Source: an uncultured Muribaculum sp.
Lineage (GTDB): Bacteria > Bacteroidota > Bacteroidia > Bacteroidales > Muribaculaceae
DNA length: 29,547 nt
Direction: 5' to 3'
Assembly: GCA_910589555.1 (NCBI GenBank)
Contig: CAJUTE010000035.1
Location: 1-29,547 of the forward strand
Shown: positions 1 to 9,157 of the stretch, in pieces
Layout: the number at the start of each line of letters is the position of its first letter
Position numbering within the stretch: position 1 is the stretch's first letter
Made by a program: the position numbers and the translations under genes
Notes under the pieces: generated by a model
Told to the model about the DNA's origin: nothing
Database searches by the model: none
What the model saw: the letters and a program-made list of their open reading frames with translations, nothing else

Positions 1-601
1 ATACCTTAATAACATCATCCATCATTATTTTGTGCAATTTCTTACCGAACCATTGTTAAAGCATGATGGAAATTTTTCACATAGATACATTCGAATGTAA
101 TACTATACTTGCATTTGTATGTATTTAATTAAGCTTATGAGCGCATTAACATCCATGTTTATTCCATTGGATAAATTGACACACCTTTGTACCTCGTATT
201 CTTTGAGAATACCGCTTTCGTATATGGTTTTATATTAGCTCTCAATGTAATGGATATAACTCCGAAGAGGTCTATCAATTCGTTTGTACTCATCCAAATG
301 TTCTTGACTGTTGCATCGTGAAAATGTATATCGGTGCAAAAGAATTACCAGAAACGAAACCGGAACGAAGATATTAACGACTTCGCTATATTTACGACTT
401 CAATCGATTAACAAGTATTGCGACTCAATCTGTTACAGCGGTCAAAAAAACTCTCAACGTCAAAATTCAAAGTAACGGAATAGTAACGAAACTTTGTCAT
501 TTCTTGGCTTTTGATGGCACTGCAACATCTTGGTAAACACCACTAATCGCTAACAAACAACATTCTTTCTCCATTTCGTGCTCACTTTCGTTTCTTTGTC
601 G
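1..601. other. AT-rich intergenic region without a supported gene
   Basis: I find no convincing coding sequence in this stretch on either strand. It is visibly richer in A and T than the genes that follow and has frequent stops in all frames. It holds short repeats: ACGACTTC at 377-384 and again at 394-401, and two tandem 11-base units of the form AGTAACGRAAY at 471-492, placed upstream of the tsaB promoter. At the extreme left edge the minus strand reads ATG ATG GAT GAT from base 25 outward, but eight codons are too few to call a gene. The region could hide a small RNA or an operator; nothing more can be said from sequence. Confidence 0.6.
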
Positions 602-609
602 TATCTTTG
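602..609 (+). promoter_or_regulatory. Bacteroidota-type promoter (-7 box) of the tsaB operon
   Basis: TATCTTTG matches the TAnnTTTG -7 consensus of Bacteroidota. A -33 element is weak: TTTC at 574-577 is the nearest candidate, with a spacer about four bases longer than ideal. Transcription would start near 613, leaving only about 15 bases before the ATG at 628. Confidence 0.6.
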
Positions 610-627
610 TAATAAAAATAACAACGA

Positions 628-1326
628 ATGGCGGTAATAATAAATATAGAGACTTCAACTGACGTCTGTTCAGTCGCATTGACTTTCGACGGTCAAGTCG
701 TGACCAACCGTGAAGATTACCAAGGGCACAACCATGCCACAGTGCTTTCAGGATTCATAAAAGACTGTCTGGAGGAAGCCAAAGACAAAAATCTGAAAAT
801 CGACGCTGTCGCCGTGAGCATCGGTCCGGGCAGCTACACCGGATTGCGCATCGGTCTTTCCGAAGCGAAAGGTCTCGCCTATGCGCTCGACGTGCCGCTC
901 ATAGGGGTCAGCACACTGGAAGTGATGACTGTAGCAGTGATGTTCAGCGATTTCTTCGACGAGAATGTAATGTTTGCCCCGATGATCGACGCACGACGCA
1001 TGGAAGTATACACAGGTGTTTATGACTATGCCATGACTCCGTTGAAAGCTCCGGCTCCATTGATACTTGATGAAAATTCTTATCGGGAATACCTTGACAA
1101 GGGTCCGGTGATTTTCTTCGGCAACGGATCAGATAAAGCGCGCGAGCTTCTTCAGTCGCATCCTCACGCTAACTTCATCACCGAGATACATCCGCTGGCA
1201 TCCAACATGATGGCATTATCCGAACGCTCCTTCTTGAAAAAAGAGTTTCTTGATCTTGCCTACTCCACTCCGGAATATCTCAAAGAGTTCCAAGCCACCG
1301 TTCCAAAATCCAAATTAGGGCTATGA
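628..1326 (+). CDS. tsaB: tRNA t6A37 biosynthesis protein TsaB
   Basis: TsaB is the inactive ASKHA-fold partner that dimerises with the threonylcarbamoyl transferase TsaD. With TsaE and TsaC it makes t6A at position 37 of ANN-decoding tRNAs in the cytoplasm. The 232-residue length is normal for the family. The hallmark GPGSYTGLRIG lies at residues 66-76, and the N-terminal ASKHA strand with IETST at 7-11 fits. The ATG at 628 lies just behind a good -7 promoter box and is the first gene of a compact operon; its stop overlaps the metF start (ATGA). TsaE, the ATPase that works with it, is encoded at 11913-12347 on the other strand. TsaD is not in the window. Confidence 0.95.
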   Translation: MAVIINIETSTDVCSVALTFDGQVVTNREDYQGHNHATVLSGFIKDCLEEAKDKNLKIDAVAVSIGPGSYTGLRIGLSEAKGLAYALDVPLIGVSTLEVMTVAVMFSDFFDENVMFAPMIDARRMEVYTGVYDYAMTPLKAPAPLILDENSYREYLDKGPVIFFGNGSDKARELLQSHPHANFITEIHPLASNMMALSERSFLKKEFLDLAYSTPEYLKEFQATVPKSKLGL

Positions 1327-2279
1327 AAGTCATCGATCTTATCACCGGCAATAAAGGCACCGGATTCTCATTTGAGGTGCTCCCCCCGCTTAAAGGCAAA
1401 GGCATCTCGCAATTGTTCAAAAACATTGACGTGCTCCGGGAGTTCAACCCGCTCTACATCAACATCACCACTCACCGAAGCGAGATGGTGTATAAAAACA
1501 CCCCCGACGGCCTTTATCAGAAAGTGAGCGAGCGAAGCCGTCCGGGCACAGTAGCAGTTGCCGCGGCAATACAGCAGAAATACGGCATCCCGGCAGTGCC
1601 GCATCTCATTTGCAGCGGATTCTCCAAAATAGAGACCGAATACGCATTGATCGACCTGAATTTCCTCGGGATAACCAATGTGCTTGTGCTTAGAGGCGAC
1701 AAGGCAAAGCATGACAGCCGGTTTATTCCCAATGAGAACGGCTATGCCCATGCCTCGCAACTCCAGTCGCAGATCAACGAGTTTAACCGGGGATATTTCA
1801 TCGACGGCACTAAAATGGACATCATCACCGGCGACACATTCTCTTACGGCGTGGCTGGATATCCCGAGAAACATGAAGAGGCGCCCCACCCCGACATCGA
1901 CCTTATGTTCCTTAAAGAAAAGGTTGACAACGGAGCTGATTATGTGGTCACTCAAATGTTTTTTGACAATGAAAAATACTATAATTTTGTAAGCCGTTGC
2001 CGAGCTGCCGAAATAAATGTGCCCATCATTCCGGGATTGAAGCCTATAACCACGCTCAACCAATTGACAATGCTTCCGAAGGTGTTCCATGTGGATCTCC
2101 CGATGGAATTGGCAAAGGAGCTGCTTAAATGCAAAAACGACGAGGAAGCCAAAGAGGTGGGCGTGGAATGGTGTGCCGCGCAAACACGCGACCTCATGTC
2201 ACACGGAGTGCCAAGCATACATTTTTACTCACTGAACGCTACCAGAAGTGTGGAAAGAGTAGCAAAACTGACATATTAA
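1323..2279 (+). CDS. metF: 5,10-methylenetetrahydrofolate reductase
   Basis: MetF reduces 5,10-methylene-THF to 5-methyl-THF with FAD and NAD(P)H, supplying the methyl group for methionine synthesis. The protein has 318 residues, typical of the bacterial TIM-barrel enzyme. FSFEVLPP at 15-22 carries the expected catalytic glutamate (E18, like E28 of E. coli MetF). LRGD ending at D126 fits the flavin-contacting loop, and TQMFFDN is the conserved segment beyond it. The start ATG overlaps the tsaB stop by four bases (ATGA), so the genes are probably translationally coupled. The stop is followed three bases later by holB. The cobalamin-dependent methionine synthase is not nearby. Confidence 0.96.
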   Translation: MKVIDLITGNKGTGFSFEVLPPLKGKGISQLFKNIDVLREFNPLYINITTHRSEMVYKNTPDGLYQKVSERSRPGTVAVAAAIQQKYGIPAVPHLICSGFSKIETEYALIDLNFLGITNVLVLRGDKAKHDSRFIPNENGYAHASQLQSQINEFNRGYFIDGTKMDIITGDTFSYGVAGYPEKHEEAPHPDIDLMFLKEKVDNGADYVVTQMFFDNEKYYNFVSRCRAAEINVPIIPGLKPITTLNQLTMLPKVFHVDLPMELAKELLKCKNDEEAKEVGVEWCAAQTRDLMSHGVPSIHFYSLNATRSVERVAKLTY

Positions 2280-2282
2280 TCT

Positions 2283-3407
2283 ATGAAATTTTCCGATATC
2301 CCTGCTCATGAGACGGCTAAAGAACGTATAAGAGCAATGGTCGACGCCGACCGCATTCCCCATGCACTGCTTCTCGAAGGCCCTACAGGTATCGGGAAAT
2401 TCGCTTTGGCACGCGCCACTGCTCAATATATACACTGCGAGAACCGTCGAAACGGTGACAGTTGCGGCGAATGCCCCTCTTGCCTTCAGCACGCATCATT
2501 CAACCACATCGATACCCACTTTGTATTCCCTATCGCAAAGAAAAAAAGCGGATCTCCATCCTTCTGCGACGACTTCATTGAGGAATGGCGCAATTTCTTG
2601 ACCGACAATCCTTACATGGACTTTCAGCAGTGGATGACCTACCTTGACTCGCCCAAAACACAGCCGCTCATATACGTGGACGAAAGCGATGCTCTTATCC
2701 ACAAATTAAGCTTCACCACCCACAGCTCAAAATACAAAATCGCATTACTGTGGCTTCCTGAACGACTGCATCCAAGCGCTGCCAACAAGCTTCTGAAACA
2801 GATTGAGGAACCGTTTGGCGACACCTTATTCATCATGGTCAGCAACAACTCCAAAGAGATTTTGCCTACCATCTACTCACGAGTGCAGCGCATCGAGCTA
2901 AAACGTCTTTCCGATGAAGTTATCGCGCAACAGCTCACATCCGGCTATGCCATCGACCAAGCCGACGCCATGGCGATGGCACATCTTGCAGAGGGCGACA
3001 TGATCCGAGCTAAAAACTTGCTCAACCAGTCATCGGAAAATCACCACTTCCTGCAATTATTCATGGCTTTGATGCGTCTTGCCTATCAACGTCATGTCAA
3101 GGAACTGAAAGAATGGGCAGTAAACATAGCCGCCCTTAACCGAGAAACGGAATTAAGATTTCTGGAATACTGCATGAGGCTCATCAGGGAAAATTTCATA
3201 ATGAACCTCCATATCCCCACGCTCAATTACATGACAAAAGAAGAAGCGGCATTCGGGGCAAACTTCTCACGCTTCATAAATGAACGAAACGTACTTAAAA
3301 TCACTGAAGAGCTGAACAATGCGGCAATCGACATAGCCGGCAACGGCAATGCCAAGATTGTACTGTTTGACATGGCGGTAAGGATGATAATACTATTAAA
3401 AGCATAA
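2283..3407 (+). CDS. holB: DNA polymerase III subunit delta'
   Basis: This is the delta' clamp-loader subunit, an AAA+ protein of the complex that loads the beta sliding clamp. Visible in its 374 residues are a P-loop-like GPTGIGKF at 33-40, the four-cysteine zinc module typical of delta' and tau/gamma (C52, C61, C64, C67), a sensor-1-like stretch VSNNSKEILPTIYSRVQ with the SR of the arginine-finger motif (SRV here rather than SRC), and a helical C-terminal collar domain. An insertion around residues 85-130 (KKKSGSPSF through PKTQP) lengthens the ATPase domain, in keeping with Bacteroidota homologues. The ATG comes three bases after the metF stop. The delta subunit (holA) is not in the window. 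Confidence 0.9.
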   Translation: MKFSDIPAHETAKERIRAMVDADRIPHALLLEGPTGIGKFALARATAQYIHCENRRNGDSCGECPSCLQHASFNHIDTHFVFPIAKKKSGSPSFCDDFIEEWRNFLTDNPYMDFQQWMTYLDSPKTQPLIYVDESDALIHKLSFTTHSSKYKIALLWLPERLHPSAANKLLKQIEEPFGDTLFIMVSNNSKEILPTIYSRVQRIELKRLSDEVIAQQLTSGYAIDQADAMAMAHLAEGDMIRAKNLLNQSSENHHFLQLFMALMRLAYQRHVKELKEWAVNIAALNRETELRFLEYCMRLIRENFIMNLHIPTLNYMTKEEAAFGANFSRFINERNVLKITEELNNAAIDIAGNGNAKIVLFDMAVRMIILLKA

Positions 3408-3412
3408 TACCC

Positions 3413-6412
3413 ATGGAGCCTTTCTTAAGCAGAATCGCCAAAGCCTACCTCGATGCCGAGAGGAAAGAGATGCTCGACTATTGTTTTGTGTTTCCCAACA
3501 AGCGAAGTGTCACCTTCTTCCGCCACTACCTCGAGACACATAACAAAAGCCGCATTCCCCTCATTGAGCCTAAAGCCACCACCATCAGCGATTTCATTTC
3601 GGAATTCTCTGATTACATCGAAGCTCCGCGCTATGATGTGCTGTTCACCATGTACGATGAATACCGGAAAATATTCCAAGGGCTGAGCTCCGAATCTACA
3701 ATGGAAGATTTTGACCGCTTTGTATTCTGGGGTGATATGCTCATCAGCGACTTCAACGATGTGGACAGATACCTTGTCGAGCCTTCCGAATTATTCCGCA
3801 ATGTGAAGGATCTGCGTGAGATATCGGCTGACTTTCTTTCCGATGAACAGAAAGAGATAATCAGAAAATATTGGGATATAGACTTGGGCGAGTCCAATCC
3901 TGAATCGTTTTGGAAGCATCTCACCAAGGAGGGCGAGATGGGCGTCACACGCAACACTTTCATAAAGTTATGGGAGATACTTTTGCCACTGTTCAACGCC
4001 ACCAAAAACAGCCTTGCCGCCCGGGGGCTCATCATGCCGGGAGCGCAATACCGCGAAGTAGCCGAAAAGCTAAAAAAGGCATCTGCCGGTGACATTCCTT
4101 ACAAACGAATAATATTCGTGGGGTTCAACGTATTGTCAAGCTCCGAGCTATGTATATTTGAGCGTCTTCACAATCTGGGAATAGCCGATTTCTACTGGGA
4201 CTTCGACTTTCCCGAACCGCTCCGGAAGCTTTCATCGCCCGCGCGCTTTCTTAAAAACTATGTGAAGCGCTTCCCATCGATCTATGATATAAAGCAGGAT
4301 TCTGTGCCTGTTCCGGAAATCGAAATAATAGGCGTGCCTTCCAATATAGGACAGGTAAAGCTCATAGGCAAAATGCTTAAACATAAAAGCCTTATAAAAT
4401 CCTATTCCTCGGTCGACACAGCGATAGTGCTCCCTTCCGAGAGCCTTTTCATTGACCTGCTCCACTCTGTGCCTCCGGAAATAGGGCCTGTCAACATCAC
4501 CATGGGTTATCCTCTAAAGATGACCTCAATAGCATCATTGATGAGAAATGTGATGTCGATGCACCTCAGAGCAAAAAAAGTGCGCGACCGTTGGTGCTAC
4601 TTCCATGAAGATGTCACGGCAATACTAAATCATCATCTTGTCAAGCAATTCGCCGAACAAGAGTGCCGGGAGATATGCGACACCATTGCTCGCCAGAGAC
4701 TTTTCACCATCCCTGCCGACGAAATACGCGAAAAATATCCGTCGCTGAGAGCCATATTCTTCCCCGTCGACGATATGAAAAAGGGGATGCAGGTGTTTGA
4801 CTATGCATTGAATCTCGCCGATGAACTCCAACAAAAGCTGAAGATCGTTGCCGGCGGCGAAAACGGAGGTGAAATGGAGATCGAGCAGGGATTTCTCATC
4901 CGCTACAGGCTATCTATCGAACAGCTCCGCAACGCAGTGCTGAAATACGGCATCATCATGCATGAAAACACGTTCTTCCACATGATTGAACGCGCCGTGT
5001 CGGGCGAGAGTGTGAATTTTGTCGGTGAGCCACTGTCAGGATTACAGATCATGGGAGTGCTCGAGACACGCGCCCTTGACTTTGACTACATCATCATGCC
5101 GTCAATGAACGAGCGAGTGTTCCCGCGCAAGCACTATACACGCTCATTCATTCCAGGGGTATTGCGCAGAAGCTTCGGACTGTCAACCACTGAATTTCAG
5201 GAATTGATATTCGCCTACTATTTCTACCGTCTCATATCACGGGCAAAGAAAGTCACTCTGCTGTATGACGCCCGCACCTCCGGGCTTAAGGGGGGCGAGA
5301 TGTCACGCTATCTCTACCAGCTCGTGTATCTCTACCCTGCCGATAAACTGAAAGTGAGGCAAGCGTTCTACGATGTCCCGCCTGTAGGCGACAGTAAATT
5401 CTTTGAGATCAAAAAGACTCCGGAAATTCTGGAAAAGATAAATTGTTTCCTGTCCGATGCCTCAAGCAAGCGTTATCTCTCCCCATCGGCAATCAATCAA
5501 TACCTCAGCTGTCCGCTCCAATTTTACTTTGCAAGAGTAGAGCGCATAGCCACCAAGGATGAGATGAACGACTATATGGACGAGAGCATATTCGGAAGCA
5601 TAGTCCATAAAGTGGCAGAACTGTCATATAAACGCTTTAGGGGTTCCGAGAAAGAGGTTTATATAGATGCCGATGCGCTCGACAGGATAAAAAAAGACCG
5701 CACAAGTCTTGAACGCACAGTAACATCCACCATCAACGAGCTATACAACAATCTACGCTCGGAGGGTTCAGAAAGCGAGCCCTACATAAACCTCACCGAA
5801 CTGCAAGGAGAGGCACACGTGCTGGGACAGATAATAATCGACTTCATCCAGAAACTCTTTGACCGCGAAAAAGAGCAGCCGTTCTATTTCATCGAAGGTG
5901 AACAGAGCTTTAAGACCCAGCTCCCGTTAGGCGACGGACGATATTTCAACATCATGGGGTCAATAGACCGTGTGGATCGCATAGTCAATCCGGAAACGGG
6001 AGAGAGCCTCACCCGCATCATCGACTACAAGACCGGAAGCGACTCCATCAATGTGAAAGATATCAACCACCTGTTCTGTCCTCCAAGCTCTTCCGACGGA
6101 CACAACAAAGCGGTGCTCCAACTGTTTCTGTATTGCTTCGCCTACAGCCACCACACCGGAAAGCATGAAGCAATAATGCCAATGATATATCTTTTCCGCA
6201 AATTATATGCCGAGCCCATCTCCCCGGTCACAATAGAAGGCTCTCCGCTTACTGACTACCGTGAGTATGCCGAAAAAGTAAGCGAGGAATTGCTTTGCCG
6301 CCTGAAGGGATTGTTTGATGCCGATGTGCCATTCGCTCCTCAGCCCCACAGCAGCCACTGCAAATATTGCGAATTCAAATCAGTGTGCGGATTAGCGATT
6401 GAGTCACGATGA
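3413..6412 (+). CDS. AddB-like PD-(D/E)XK nuclease, putative recombination-repair exonuclease subunit
   Basis: This 999-residue protein looks like the AddB-type subunit of an AddAB double-strand-break resection enzyme. The C-terminal nuclease is clear: GSIVH (H732), GSIDRVDR (D852) and IDYKTG (D871, K873) are the three RecB-family nuclease motifs. C700 in YLSCPLQFYF together with C983, C986 and C992 forms the Cys...CxxCx5C pattern that holds the 4Fe-4S cluster in AddB. The N-terminal two thirds are helicase-like but degenerate: FPNKRS occurs early where AddB proteins may have a P-loop, and I see no GxxGxGKT. The gene lies five bases after holB and overlaps hemW by ATGA. The AddA helicase partner is not in this window. 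Function is inferred from the motifs. Confidence 0.82.
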   Translation: MEPFLSRIAKAYLDAERKEMLDYCFVFPNKRSVTFFRHYLETHNKSRIPLIEPKATTISDFISEFSDYIEAPRYDVLFTMYDEYRKIFQGLSSESTMEDFDRFVFWGDMLISDFNDVDRYLVEPSELFRNVKDLREISADFLSDEQKEIIRKYWDIDLGESNPESFWKHLTKEGEMGVTRNTFIKLWEILLPLFNATKNSLAARGLIMPGAQYREVAEKLKKASAGDIPYKRIIFVGFNVLSSSELCIFERLHNLGIADFYWDFDFPEPLRKLSSPARFLKNYVKRFPSIYDIKQDSVPVPEIEIIGVPSNIGQVKLIGKMLKHKSLIKSYSSVDTAIVLPSESLFIDLLHSVPPEIGPVNITMGYPLKMTSIASLMRNVMSMHLRAKKVRDRWCYFHEDVTAILNHHLVKQFAEQECREICDTIARQRLFTIPADEIREKYPSLRAIFFPVDDMKKGMQVFDYALNLADELQQKLKIVAGGENGGEMEIEQGFLIRYRLSIEQLRNAVLKYGIIMHENTFFHMIERAVSGESVNFVGEPLSGLQIMGVLETRALDFDYIIMPSMNERVFPRKHYTRSFIPGVLRRSFGLSTTEFQELIFAYYFYRLISRAKKVTLLYDARTSGLKGGEMSRYLYQLVYLYPADKLKVRQAFYDVPPVGDSKFFEIKKTPEILEKINCFLSDASSKRYLSPSAINQYLSCPLQFYFARVERIATKDEMNDYMDESIFGSIVHKVAELSYKRFRGSEKEVYIDADALDRIKKDRTSLERTVTSTINELYNNLRSEGSESEPYINLTELQGEAHVLGQIIIDFIQKLFDREKEQPFYFIEGEQSFKTQLPLGDGRYFNIMGSIDRVDRIVNPETGESLTRIIDYKTGSDSINVKDINHLFCPPSSSDGHNKAVLQLFLYCFAYSHHTGKHEAIMPMIYLFRKLYAEPISPVTIEGSPLTDYREYAEKVSEELLCRLKGLFDADVPFAPQPHSSHCKYCEFKSVCGLAIESR

Positions 6413-7539
6413 GCGGATTATACATACACATCCCCTTCTGTGCCACAAAATGCAGCTATTGCGACTTTTATTCGATGCCGCTCAAAAGCTTGTCTACGGC
6501 AAATGATTATATCGATGCGGTCATCAACGAATTCCACCTGAGGAAGCATGAGCTATCCGATGCTGTCAACACCGTGTATATAGGAGGAGGAACCCCATCG
6601 CAACTGCCTATCGAATCAATTGCCAGGCTGGTCAACAGCCTGGGAGAAGCGGGGGTCGATTTCTCTTCAGTGTCCGAATTTACCATTGAAGCCAATCCGG
6701 AAGACATCGACAGCCGGTGGGCACGGGCTATAGCTGCAACAGGTGCCGACAGAGTGAGCATAGGCATACAGTCGTTCAACGATGAAGAATTACGCACAGT
6801 AGGCCGCAGGCATGACGCACAACGGGCTATCGACGCGATTGCCGCATTGCGTGACGCAGGAATAACCGAGATAAGCGGCGACCTCATATACGGATTGCCT
6901 GCTCAGACCCTCGGCAGCTGGGAAGAATCGCTCAACAAAATCCTTGAGCTCAACTTGCCGCACATCTCAGCCTACTCCCTATCCTACGAACCAGGCACCC
7001 GACTTTCGGCAATGCTCAGCGCCGGCAAAATCAAAGCTGTCGACGAGGACACCTCAGTGGCGATGTACAGCAGTCTCATCAAGCGCCTGAGGGAAAACGG
7101 CTATATCCATTACGAGATATCCAACTTCTCACTGCCGGGACACGAAGCGCGCCATAACAGCGCATATTGGAATTTCACTCCATATCTCGGACTCGGACCG
7201 GGAGCACACAGTTTTGACGGCAAAACACGCCGCAGCAATCCGTGGAATCTTAAAAAATATATCGCGGCGCTGACTGCGATGGAAAGCATCGCCGATGAAG
7301 AGACCGAAGATGACGATGACCTTGTGAACGACTATATAATCACAGCGCTCAGGCAAGCCTCCGGAATTGATTTCAACGCCATGTCACGCCGCGTGGGCAG
7401 CCGTGCTGTCGACACGCTGCACCGTGCTGCGGCACCCTTTGTCAAAGCCGGCTCGCTCATCGACGACGGCTGCTCGCTGAGATTCACTGAAGAAGCATGG
7501 CTCATATCTGACATGGTGCTGCGCGACCTGCTCCAGTGA
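6409..7539 (+). CDS. hemW: Radical SAM haem chaperone HemW
   Basis: HemW binds haem and delivers it to apoproteins; it resembles coproporphyrinogen dehydrogenase HemN but lacks that activity. In the 376-residue protein the radical SAM cluster motif is C11xxxC15xxC18. The residue where HemN would have a fourth cysteine is F20, which favours HemW. GGGTPSQL is the SAM-contacting GGGTP motif, and HNSAYW at 249-254 is the HNxxYW haem-binding signature. A HemN C-terminal domain follows, rich in basic residues. The start overlaps the stop of the upstream nuclease gene (ATGA), so it is the last gene of the tsaB operon. No strong terminator follows, and the rmuC promoter begins about 25 bases downstream. 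Confidence 0.93.
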   Translation: MSGLYIHIPFCATKCSYCDFYSMPLKSLSTANDYIDAVINEFHLRKHELSDAVNTVYIGGGTPSQLPIESIARLVNSLGEAGVDFSSVSEFTIEANPEDIDSRWARAIAATGADRVSIGIQSFNDEELRTVGRRHDAQRAIDAIAALRDAGITEISGDLIYGLPAQTLGSWEESLNKILELNLPHISAYSLSYEPGTRLSAMLSAGKIKAVDEDTSVAMYSSLIKRLRENGYIHYEISNFSLPGHEARHNSAYWNFTPYLGLGPGAHSFDGKTRRSNPWNLKKYIAALTAMESIADEETEDDDDLVNDYIITALRQASGIDFNAMSRRVGSRAVDTLHRAAAPFVKAGSLIDDGCSLRFTEEAWLISDMVLRDLLQ

Positions 7540-7562
7540 CCATGACAAAGCCTTGGATAAAA

Positions 7563-7593
7563 TTGGCTCTTCGGTCAAATTTTAGTACTTTTG
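7563..7593 (+). promoter_or_regulatory. Promoter of rmuC
   Basis: TACTTTTG at 7586-7593 is a full TAnnTTTG -7 match. TTGG at 7563-7566 is a fair -33 element with a 19-base spacer. Transcription would begin near 7598, about 38 bases before the ATG at 7636. This supports the ATG over the upstream in-frame TTG, which lies inside the -7 box. Confidence 0.7.
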
Positions 7594-7635
7594 TATAAAA
7601 CAACATCAATAGAAAAATTTCATTTAAGCCTGATT

Positions 7636-9057
7636 ATGGAAATAGCGATAGGAATAATATTGGGAATAATTTTAGGAGCTGCATTTGTCAAAATCACATC
7701 TCGCGGAAAGCTTTCAGAAATTGATTCTCTCTCAAAAGAAAATATACTGCTCACTGAAAGATTAACGGCTAAAGAAAAAGAGGTTTCCTCGCTTAATGAA
7801 GAGCGTATGAATCTCATGGCACGCAACAGCGGATTGCAGTCTAAAATAGAAACCCAGGAAAATCTCGCCAATGAATTGAAATCGCAGATTATCACTGAAA
7901 GGGAATATGCCAACAAGATAATCGAAACCTCCAACGATCGCATCAAAAAGGAACAGGAACACTCCCTTCTCATGCGACAGGAGAGCGACCGACAGTGGGC
8001 ACTGAAATTTGAGACCTTGAAAAAGGAGATGCAGGCTCAGGCTACCGAACAGCTTGCAGCCAAGCAAGACTCTCTTCAAGAAGCCAACAAAGTCCAGCTT
8101 GACCAACTGCTGAAGCCCATCAAAGAGCAATTTGAGGCATTCAAACGCTCGGTTGAGGAGAGCAAAACCCGAAATGAAGTAAACAAAAAAGAGATTCAGG
8201 ACACCTTTGAGGCTACTATGAAGCTGTTTCAGCAACATCAGGAAAGCACTATAAGGACATTAAAAGAGCAAACCGAACGCATAGGCAGCGATGCGGCAAA
8301 TCTCACCCGCGCGCTTAAATCCGAGACAAAGACACAAGGCAACTGGGGAGAGATGGTATTGGAGACGATACTCGAAAACAGCGGGCTGCACAAAAACGAA
8401 GAATATTTCGTGCAAGAAAATGTCAAGGATGAGGAAGGAAATAATCTGCGCCCGGATGTGGTGGTGCGATTTCCCGAAGGCCGTTCGGTGGTGATCGACT
8501 CAAAAGTGTCACTCACAGCCTATGCCGATGCTGTTTCCGCTGAAGATGACGACTCCCGCGAACGCGCGCTGAAAGAGCACGTAAGAAGTTTGAAGAAGCA
8601 CGTCGACGAACTTGCCGACAAAAAATATGACCGCCTTGTCAATGATGCCATAGGCTTTGTGCTCATGTTCGTTCCCAACGAAAGCAGCTATATCGCGGCT
8701 ATGAAACAGCAGCCTGATCTTAGCCGGTATGCCTACCAAAAACGCGTCATCATCATCTCGCCGAGCAATCTGTTAATGTCTTTGCAGCTCGCCTACAACT
8801 TATGGCAATATGACCGACAAGGCAAGAACGTGGAGAAAATCGTCAAGACCGCTGCCGATCTCTATGACAAGCTCGTGCTATTTGAAGACAGCTTCATGGA
8901 TATAGACACACAGATCAACCGCTTGCGCAACACATTTACCGAAGCACGCAACCGTCTATACGTCGGCAAAGGCAATGTCATGACTCGCATGGAATCACTG
9001 ATGGAACTCGGCGTGACTCCCAAAAAACGGCTTAAAGGCACCGATACTCCTGAGTAA
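7636..9057 (+). CDS. rmuC: RmuC-type DNA recombination-limiting protein
   Basis: RmuC proteins are membrane-tethered, have a PD-(D/E)XK-like nuclease fold, and limit recombination at inverted repeats in E. coli; the biochemical activity is poorly known. I chose the ATG at 7636 (473 residues) because the earlier in-frame start is a TTG inside the promoter. Residues 1-20 form a hydrophobic anchor (MEIAIGIILG...). About residues 25-215 are a long charged coiled coil. The RmuC domain follows with NWGEMVLE, LRPDVVVRFPEG and VIDSKVSLTAY; the D and K of the last resemble nuclease catalytic residues. It is a single-gene unit with its own promoter, convergent with the pectin esterase gene. Confidence 0.92.
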   Translation: MEIAIGIILGIILGAAFVKITSRGKLSEIDSLSKENILLTERLTAKEKEVSSLNEERMNLMARNSGLQSKIETQENLANELKSQIITEREYANKIIETSNDRIKKEQEHSLLMRQESDRQWALKFETLKKEMQAQATEQLAAKQDSLQEANKVQLDQLLKPIKEQFEAFKRSVEESKTRNEVNKKEIQDTFEATMKLFQQHQESTIRTLKEQTERIGSDAANLTRALKSETKTQGNWGEMVLETILENSGLHKNEEYFVQENVKDEEGNNLRPDVVVRFPEGRSVVIDSKVSLTAYADAVSAEDDDSRERALKEHVRSLKKHVDELADKKYDRLVNDAIGFVLMFVPNESSYIAAMKQQPDLSRYAYQKRVIIISPSNLLMSLQLAYNLWQYDRQGKNVEKIVKTAADLYDKLVLFEDSFMDIDTQINRLRNTFTEARNRLYVGKGNVMTRMESLMELGVTPKKRLKGTDTPE

Positions 9058-9093
9058 ATCGTTTCCTCGCCTCACGAAATCATAGGGCAGGCT

Positions 9094-9134
9094 CAAAAAA
9101 AGGAGCGAGAGCAACCTCAGCCACTCCCGCTCCT
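9094..9134 (-). terminator. Intrinsic terminator of the pectin esterase gene
   Basis: AGGAGCGAGAG (9101-9111) pairs with CTCCCGCTCCT (9124-9134): an 11-bp stem with one mismatch and a 12-base loop. On the minus strand it is followed directly by seven Ts (9094-9100 read as A on plus). It terminates the minus-strand gene that stops at 9158. On the plus strand no U tract follows, so for rmuC it may only be a stable 3' hairpin. Confidence 0.8.
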
Positions 9135-9157
9135 ATCAAACTAAAAAAACTATAATT

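Noticed and set aside
1..25. Possible minus-strand gene start (ATG ATG GAT GAT...) leaving the left edge
   Set aside because: Only eight codons are inside the window and no promoter box of the TAnnTTTG type lies upstream of it.
497..679. 60-codon minus-strand frame across the tsaB promoter
   Set aside because: It overlaps the promoter and the start of tsaB and has no recognisable protein character.
1368..2183. Minus-strand open frame of 271 codons
   Set aside because: Antisense to metF, which has all its family motifs.
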